In this document: positions 57,455 to 64,000 of the stretch, in pieces
Layout of the letters: every line of letters begins with the position of its first letter
Position numbering within the stretch: position 1 is the stretch's first letter
The notes under the pieces: generated by a model
Database searches by the model: none
Seen by the model: the letters and a program-made list of their open reading frames with translations, nothing else
What the model was told of the DNA's origin: nothing
Translations under genes and position numbers: made by a program
Origin: Tretioscincus oriximinensis
Taxonomy: Eukaryota > Chordata > Lepidosauria > Squamata > Gymnophthalmidae
Assembly: GCA_022410635.1 (NCBI GenBank)
Contig: JAJVDF010000363.1
Location: 177,988 to 241,987, forward strand
Direction: 5' to 3'
Length of the DNA: 64,000 bases

Positions 57455-57582
57455 TTAGGGTCTGGTCACACAAATGATTTTAAGTTATGCTTAGTCCTAA
57501 TGAACTGTTTTCTTTTTTAAAAATTAGCCCAGGTCTTCAGAACTGAAGACAGTTCAAAAGTGCATGTGTGACTATGGCCTTG
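57455..57582. mobile_element. Foldback MITE, AACCATCTTCAGTCCTGA family (copy 3)
   Basis: The right arm CTTCAGAACTGAAGACAGTT, CAAAAGTGCATGTGTGACTA mirrors a degraded left arm GGTCACACAAATGATTTTAA. It shares the GTGCATGTGTGAC terminus with the copy at 7784. Confidence 0.5.
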
Positions 57583-59302
57583 GTTGTGACTTCTGGGTGC
57601 ATCGCCAGTAAATGTTTTTAATGGACTTCTAAGGTGGTCAGTCTCATTGGCTCTCCCTCTCCCCTTGTGAAGATATTTGAAAGAGCCATGAACATTTTAG
57701 GAGCCTGCTAAAGGCAGTTTAAGCTCAATTTGCAAGAATGATTCAGAGGCTGTGTTCAGAACAGCCTTTGAGGTGAGATTGTTCACACACAATAATTTGC
57801 CTCTCCTTTCTCTACTGAAGCAAAGGTGAATTAAAGAAGGCTTGAGAACATAAAGTGCCACACACAGCCATATATAAATTTGAAAAATGTGGACGGCATG
57901 CCAGCTCTGCCCAAACCACACTCACCTCACCAAAACATTGTCCAACCCACACTTTCATCACTATCTAAACTGTGTTCCCACCCCACTTTATAAAAATCAC
58001 AGGCTTTACCAACTGGCCCTTCTCCCCACTTACCTTACCACCACTATTTCCTCCCCTTTCTTCCTTTTGTAGCAGCCAGAGGTTATTTAATAAAGGCCCC
58101 AATGAAAGATTTGACAAAAGATTCTTGTGGATGTGTCACAAGGCCAGTACGGCTGCATCATCAGTTGACTGGAAGACCCAATCTAGTGCCAGAAGTGGCT
58201 GGACGAGGCTGCATCACAAAAAGCAGGATCCATGCAACCTCCTGGATCCATGAGATTTCCTCTTATTGTCTGGGGAGGCCAGGAGGACTCTCAAATCAGG
58301 GAGGCTTCTATCTGAGCCAGGATATATACTGACCCTGTACCTGAACACAGGTTGCACTTACTCGCACACACCCTTGCCTCAGCAAACAAACTGCACAGAT
58401 GTGGGGACTTGAATACACAGCCTTCCAGTAGTACTGAAGCCTGGAAGTGGCAAGAAGGTCTACTATGACAGAGGCACACAGTTTGCCAGGACAAAACCGT
58501 GTGCATTAAATTGTACTTAGGAGAACTAAAACCCTGCAAATACACTTAAGAAATTGCCATCAAAGCCCTTTAGGAAGAAGGTAACATCTTGAAGCCAAGC
58601 AAGGCTTTATTCTACTTATCTGCTTGTTTAAATCACAGGCAGCCTTTCTTATTTTACTCATCTACTATCTTCTCAGGTTTTATCCAGTCCACTGTTACCT
58701 TTTATAGAATAAAATTTCCTAGCTTGGCCTTCTACTCACATAATAAATTACTGCAGTACATCAGTTCCTCGTTTCAAACTGATGAGCAGATAAATGACAG
58801 CCTCATTCCTTCCAGAAGCTTTTTGTTGCATGGCTGTCCCTAAGACTACCAACCCTAGGATGATGGCCGTATTAACACAATAAGTGCCTTTTAATAGTCA
58901 ATGGGAGCAGCATTGAGGTTCAGGCTAGGCTGCTGTATCTGCATCAGAGGGCAGAAAGAGAAGTCTACAAAAGCCATGTCCTAGGCTAATAACCTCCATC
59001 CACACTTGATGGAGTTTTGTTTTGGGATATGGCATTGAATGGTACTCTATCCTACCCTAGTTGTAAACTGTTCATAAACAATGCCACCATTCTTCAATTC
59101 TATTTCAGATCATATGCTGTGGGCAGACTGCATGGACCCATGGGCACCCAAAAGCTGTGCTGAAGGTGCTCCATTCCTAGTCAGCAATTTTGAAAGCAGG
59201 AACAAAATTTTCCCAGATTTCAAAGCTGCTGACAACAGTGCAGAGCAACCAAACAAGTGCAGTAGCCCAACCAAGCATGAATTATTGGACTACCTAGCAT
59301 AG

Positions 59303-59480
59303 GCCTTGTCCCCACTGAGCCTTATTCTGGGTTATATCTCGGTACAGAGCTTGGTCATCCACATGACAGTGTAGGCTGTAGGAGGCCCCATTCGGGGCCT
59401 GCCATAGCCTACACTAGCATGTAGATGGCACATTCCTATTCTGAGATATAGCCAGGAAGAAGGCTCAGTGGAGACGGGGC
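59303..59480. mobile_element. Foldback element, CCACTGAGCCTTATTC family (copy 3)
   Basis: The left arm is GCCTTGTCCCCACTGAGCCT, TATTCTGGGTTATATCTCGG; the right arm is CTGAGATATAGCCAGGAAGA, AGGCTCAGTGGAGACGGGGC. A 5-bp flank CATAG is found on both sides (59298-59302 and 59481-59485). The centre GGGGCCTGCCATAGCCTACA is palindromic. This is the most symmetric copy. Confidence 0.68.
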
Positions 59481-59594
59481 CATAGGGTAGCATAGTACAG
59501 GATATGGTACACTGGGCAGAAGGAGCCATGGATACTGTTCAAACTTGTATTTTTAATTCAGCTTCAATCCTGAATAACCAGATTAAAATAGACC

Positions 59595-59760
59595 CAAAGG
59601 TTCACATAGCATTTGTTGCTTTCTCCATAACAAACACATTGTGAAGTAGGCAGGGCTGAGAGAGTTTTAAAGAACTGTGACTGGCCCAGCTGGCTTCATG
59701 GAAGAGTATGGAATCAAACTGGGAGACTATCAAATAAGAGACCAACTCTCTACAAACCCT
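59595..59760 (-). mobile_element. Sauria-type SINE (copy E)
   Basis: The plus strand has CACATAGCATTTGTTGCTTT, AGAGAGTTTTAAAGAACTGT, GACTGGCCCAGCTGGCTTCA and GGAATCAAACTGGGAGACTA. The head end near 59760 is eroded. Confidence 0.8.
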
Positions 59761-60949
59761 TAAGCTAATTTTCTAGCATTCAAGATATCCTGGAAACTTC
59801 TGTACAGTTCTTCTGGACCATAGCAGTTGTTGTCAAAGATGGAATATACCCTTGGAATATTCCCCATTCAGCCCTTAACATTAGAGTGGTCCCCAGCATA
59901 AAAACTGTTCTAGATACTGCTCCAAGGAGACACTACTATCTCCCAAGCATTTTAGACATTGGCTGGTACAGTATTCTGCATATGAATAACAGGTTTATGA
60001 TACAATAAATGATAAAGGACTCTTTTCATTGTTGTTGTCCTTCTTTTAATTTGAGAAACTTCTGATATTAAGGAAATAAGATAAGCTGTAAGGAATGGCA
60101 GGCACAACCTTAGATTCATTTTAGCATTTACTCAGAATCCTCTGTGGGACTATCCCTACAATTGACTCTTGAGAGCAGTAATGTTGGGCAGCATAGATCA
60201 ACCATAGCTATGTGGATTTGGCTTCATTTGAAATCCAGAATATGATGACAAATTACTTTTTTATCACATCAATGTCCAATCCACTCAGTGAAGCAGTGTG
60301 CTAATTTCAGGTGTTTATGGCTGTAGCTTGAACTACCTGGCCAGAAAAGTGTTGCTGATTTTTGGGATTTGCAAGAATCTCCAAAGATTAGAATAAAAAC
60401 ATCATCTTGTTCCTTAATGGATGTGAAGAAATTAACAAGGTTCCTGGCTATTTCCTTATTTATTCATATCTGCACTATAACATAAAGTGTTCTGTATGTC
60501 TGTATGTCAATAAAAGAAAAGGAAATTAAAGAAAACGCAGCACAAAATCACAAGTAGCTACATAAAACTGAGCAATCCCACAACTGAAAGCACAGGATTT
60601 AGTTTGCACTCTGTCTCCATGTAGCTGTATGAATTCTTAGGTGGAATGTCTTGGGTATCATATTCCCATATTTGGTGACCCAATGCAAACTCCTAGGAAC
60701 AAGAACACAAAATCCACTTCTCCAACCCAACATTTTGTGCCCTCGGCATGCAGACCAGGAAGGACCTGTTAATATAGAGAGCATTATGAAGAATGTTTTT
60801 CTTTAGGACATTTCCCAGTATGGTTATGGAGAAACAGTTCCAAATAATTTAATCACTTTGAGGTCTTGGGCAAACAAAACAGTCTTTATCACTGTAAAAA
60901 CTATAGGAATGGGGCTTCCTAGGATATATATCGCTCCTATTAATAAGAT

Positions 60950-61060
60950 GCACATCAACAAGTTCAACATTCCAAGGTCTTCCATTGGTCTTCATGGATC
61001 AATGCCAGGGCTTGGAACTTTGGACTTGGTGCAAGTGCACCGTGGTGATGGCACCATTGG
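60950..61060 (+). repeat. Fragment of the hairpin repeat family
   Basis: ACAAGTTCAACATTCCAAGG and AATGCCAGGGCTTGGAACTT match the 6535-6632 module (CAAGTTCAGCATTCCAAGGT; CTCAGAACTTTGG) in the same orientation. The hairpin end is absent. Confidence 0.45.
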
Positions 61061-61227
61061 CTACTTGACCATGCACCCAAAAAAGCGGAGAGGGCAGCAT
61101 CTGGCATTCGGCCCAAATCCACTACCGCCAAGAGCACTTCAATGCCCCATCCACTGCTGCCAGCTTGCCTTTCCAAGTCAACATTTTTGCCAACTTTTCA
61201 CTAGTGTAGAATAAAATGTTCAAAAAA

Positions 61228-61475
61228 GCTTTGAGATCCAGTTTGGTGTTATGGTTAGAGTGTCAGTCTTTTATCTGGTAATCTCTTGGTTTAAGCCTTC
61301 ACTTCTCCATGAAGCCAGCTGAGTGACCTTTGGCTAGTTACAGTTCTTCAGCTCCACCTACGTCACAAGGTATCTGTTGTAAAGAGAAGCACAGAAAGTA
61401 ATGTAGGCTGCTTTGATTCCATTCAGGTTGAGAATAGTGGGGTAAAAACAACCACTCTTCTTCGTCTTTTTTATT
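61228..61475 (+). mobile_element. Sauria-type SINE (copy F)
   Basis: The tRNA-like head GATCCAGTTTGGTGTTATGG, TTAGAGTGTCAGTCTTTTAT leads to GAAGCCAGCTGAGTGACCTT, CTAGTTACAGTTCTTCAGCT and a body ending TCTTCTTCG. The copy is complete but diverged. It lies about 520 bp upstream of CCDC9B exon 4. Confidence 0.83.
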
Positions 61476-61994
61476 TTGTCCTTATTTCTATGTGGGTGAT
61501 TAGCAGAGAGAGTGATAAGTAATTCAATACAATAACATCTTCAAAGAAAGTCAAATCCCACTACATCTGATATCATTGACCATGAAAATCAAATGATGCT
61601 ATTATGAAATTTTAGGTGCTTAGTTGCCTCTCAAATCCCTTAACTTGTCTGACTATTACCAGGGTTTTTGAGGAAGCAAAACAGATCAGACATGCCTCAA
61701 GTAATATTTATGTCAGAGCATAGTGTTTTCCTATATCACTGCACTATAGTAACCCCAGCAGCATCCTCAACATTTGACATTTTAGCCAAATGTCAGATCT
61801 ACAAATATGCTATGTCCCTTTGTCAGATTTAGGAAGTGTTCTGCAACCATGCCATTTGTATCACTGGTAAAACAATATGTTGTAGATTCCCTCCTGACAT
61901 TTTCTTTGATTATTTCTACTTGTTACGAGGGGTGGGGTGGGCAGACATGTGGAGCCATAGCAACCTTTTCCAATCCAAATATGTCCATTTACAG

Positions 61995-62159
61995 GAGAAA
62001 AGAATTGTGAATGAGAAATGGGGAAGCAGTTGTTCATCAGCTCCGGGCTTTGGGATTGTGAGTGAAGAGGAAGAATATGATGAAGAAGCTGATCACCTAT
62101 TTACCTTCAGGATGGGAAAGAGGGTTCAGCTAGCTGTTACCTTGGACAATAAAGCCAAA
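61995..62159 (+). CDS. CCDC9B: CCDC9B coding exon 4
   Basis: This 165-nt exon lies between CATTTACAG and GTGAGT. It encodes EKRIVNEKWGSSCSSAPGFG, then an acidic IVSEEEEYDEEADHLFTFRM and GKRVQLAVTLDNKAK. It aligns with human EKRVVSRNW, the acidic segment, and GELVELAVTMENKAE. The reading frame extends past both splice sites by chance. Phase is 0 at both ends. Confidence 0.9.
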
Positions 62160-62289
62160 GTGAGTCTTAAACAAATGAATAAACAGTGACTCCCCAAGAT
62201 GTCATTAGAGACAGAGAAGACTAGGTAGAGACGATGGCATTAGTCTTCTCAAGAAGATCCTAGGCATTGGTTCCTTTGTATCTTGAAAG

Positions 62290-62443
62290 TGCCCATTCAG
62301 CAGTTTGATCAACTAGTGGACTAGATTGCCACAGGAGTGCTTTTTCATTGGACACTTTCAAACAGAGGGTAGACCACCTATGTGAGATGCTTTAATGAAT
62401 CCTGCATTAATGGAAGGCCCTTCCAACTCTATGATTCTATGAT
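62290..62443 (+). mobile_element. CR1 LINE 3' end
   Basis: It contains GATTGCCACAGGAGTGCTTT, CACTTTCAAACAGAGGGTAG and GAATCCTGCATTAATGGAAG, with the terminus CCTTCCAACTCTATGATTCT. Confidence 0.82.
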
Positions 62444-62984
62444 CTTCCACTCAGGGGCATTCACTACCAGGATGTGGAAGGACATCTTAAGAACTAAGCA
62501 GGGATATTCTATTCATAGGATGTCCTAGTCCTTTAACTCATTCAGCACACCGCATTTCTCAGTGGCTGTAGAAAAGTTGTATAGTAAAGGGAGCAATGAT
62601 ATTGGCACATTGCAGTCAGCTCATGAGAAAGCTATGGAAATTGGTCTCTATGGATAGAGGTCACCATTTCTAAAGTCAATCTAGGTGACAGCAGTTAAAA
62701 TAGCCAACCTGCATGTGAGCTACATCTCTGTTCTAGCCAGGTTGCTGGGGATAAGTGGAGATGTGGCCTTAACTGAAGTTCTCAGCAATGTTGTAATTTT
62801 CCCCATGGAAATTTATTTTAAATTTAATAATTTGTACTAACAAAGGTTATATGTTGCAAATTCCTTCCCAAATCTTGGCAAAACTGCAAAAAAGGGTATG
62901 GACAAACCAAATCTTTGCTACCGCATTTCAGAAAATCACCACTTTGGGTAACTCTGGATTCCTTTTTGTACACTGGTGAGGACT

Positions 62985-63260
62985 AAAGGAGGCCCTCGAT
63001 ATTCTTAAGTAGAAAGCTGTTACCTGCTCTCAACTCCCTGCAATTGCCTTTAGAGATATCATGTGTCTTCCTCCAACTTGGAAATGGCACCCATTGATTA
63101 TAGTAGCCACTGAAATATCTGTCATCCATGACAAAATTCTGTCAAACCTGACAAAACTCTTTTTCTTAAAGCTGTCTTCATTACTGTCACTACGTCTTTG
63201 GCAGTAAATTCCATAAACAGATAACCTGCTCAGGGAAAAAACCTTCCAGCCTCCTGAAGG
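62985..63260 (-). mobile_element. CR1 LINE fragment, old copy
   Basis: The plus strand reads GTTACCTGCTCTCAACTCCC, AATTGCCTTTAGAGATATCA and TTTGGCAGTAAATTCCATAA. The order matches minus-strand CR1 3' ends (for example 35160-35360), at low identity. Confidence 0.5.
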
Positions 63261-63739
63261 TTGTCAATTTCTGCACTTTTCCCATTTCTACAATACCCTT
63301 TCCCTTTTCCCCATGGTTTTTGCTTTCCTCTGATCCTCAGCTGTTTAAAAAGCTTTCAGTAGAAACCATTTTGCTTTCTTAGTCTTCTTTTTCATTGGGA
63401 TGCTTTTGTTGCTTCTTCCTATGCAATGTCAAGGATCTCTATCATAGTTTTTCAGACACTTTGATTACCAGATTTAAATCTATTTATCACCTCTCATACA
63501 AATTGTTTAAGTCAAACATATATAGCCTAGCATTTTTCTTTACTTTTTTTCAATTGAAGTATAACATTTGCAATAAGAAACGTGATCTGAGTCCCAGTCA
63601 AGTCTTGTTTTTACTTACTGTCTAAAGCTTCTTCATCTTCGGCTGCAAAGTATAGTCAATCCAAATTCAACATGGATCATCTGTTGATATCCATGTATTA
63701 TAGAATGCCAAGTCCAAGAAGACACCCGTATGGCTTACC

Positions 63740-64000
63740 TCTGCAGTAAAGGAAGTAATTAGAATGAAGAGAAGCTCGTTTAAAAAGTGGAAGGCTTATC
63801 CTAGTGAGGAGAACAGAAGGGAGCACAAACTGTGGCAAACCAAATGCAAGGTGGTAGTGAGGGATGCGAAGAAAAACTTTGAGGAGCACATTGCAAAGAA
63901 TATTAAAAGAAATAATAAGGACTTTTTCAAATACATCAGAAATAAGAATCCTACCAGGAAAGCCGTCAGACCACTCGACAGCAATGGACAAAAGGGCATA
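63740..64000 (+). mobile_element. CR1 LINE ORF2, endonuclease-RT linker (continues past window)
   Basis: The plus frame reads KKWKAYPSEENRREHKLWQT, KCKVVVRDAKKNFEEHIAKN and IKRNNKDFFKYIRNKNPTRK. This is the linker between endonuclease and RT in CR1-group ORF2 (A-K-FE--IA--IK-N-K-FF-Y-R-K). The frame stays open to the window edge, so a longer CR1 probably follows. Confidence 0.85.

Larger units (their letters stand above)
57387..61994 (+). other. CCDC9B intron 3
   Basis: The intron holds a foldback MITE (57455), a foldback element (59303), SINEs (59595 minus, 61228 plus) and part of the hairpin repeat family (60950). 57.6-59.2 and 59.8-60.9 kb have nothing recognised. Confidence 0.8.
51307..62159 (+). 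other. CCDC9B: CCDC9B gene, 5' part: coding exons 1-4 and introns
   Basis: Four plus-strand exons (51307-51318, 54076-54189, 57282-57386, 61995-62159) join in phase 0 to 132 codons without a stop. Exons 2-4 follow the order of human CCDC9B/C15orf52: KDAELDRRIVALRKKNQALLRRYQEIEEDR, GMAVTT-PDGLTVTI, EKRVV and LAVTMENKA. The neighbouring divergent DISP2 is the same as in human, which separates CCDC9B from its paralogue CCDC9. The function is poorly known. The next exon, expected to begin with GKRIV-like residues, was not found before 64000. Confidence 0.87.
62160..64000 (+). other. CCDC9B intron 4 (partial)
   Basis: The sequence after the exon 4 donor has CR1 tails (62290 plus, 62985 minus) and a CR1 ORF2 part at the window edge. 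No exon 5 was seen. Confidence 0.75.

Overview
The window is nuclear DNA from a squamate reptile, most likely a lizard or gecko. The evidence is interspersed repeats: CR1 LINEs of several ages, Sauria-type tRNA SINEs on both strands, an L1 3' end, an L2-group LINE, a Dong/R4-type LINE inside (AAT)n, a Penelope-like element with a GIY-YIG endonuclease, and many hAT-like foldback elements. Introns, lowercase single-base n calls and a 230-base n gap (22043-22272) fit a vertebrate draft assembly. The species cannot be fixed from sequence alone.

Two protein-coding genes can be reconstructed exon by exon; neither appears as a long open reading frame. On the minus strand, positions 20873 to 578 hold the first seven coding exons of DISP2 (Dispatched RND transporter family member 2). 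Exon phases agree at all six junctions, and together they give 351 codons ending just after the start of the first extracellular domain. The remaining exons lie beyond position 1. DISP2 starts inside a CpG island (about 20040-21230) with NRF1, E-box and CCAAT motifs. On the plus strand, 51307 to 62159 hold the first four coding exons of CCDC9B (C15orf52 in human), 132 codons, all phase 0, continuing past position 64000. The genes are divergent, as in human 15q15.1, which supports both calls.

Layout: 1-20.9 kb is DISP2 exons and introns carrying CR1, SINE and MITE copies. 20.0-21.2 kb is the DISP2 CpG-island promoter. 21.2-51.3 kb is about 30 kb of intergenic DNA made largely of repeats: the Penelope-like insertion, a large minus-strand CR1, L1, Dong, an L2-group LINE, microsatellites and a 609-bp hAT element. 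51.3-64 kb is CCDC9B exons and introns with SINEs, MITEs and CR1, ending inside a CR1 ORF2.

The two genes are not known to act together. Dispatched proteins are membrane transporters related to the Hedgehog-releasing DISP1, while CCDC9B is a poorly characterised coiled-coil protein. No tRNA or rRNA gene, CRISPR array or prokaryotic operon was seen. The least explained items are a candidate coding exon at 43.7 kb, a miRNA-sized foldback at 43.4 kb, an acidic/basic ORF at 36.2 kb, and several foldback repeat families with target-site duplications.
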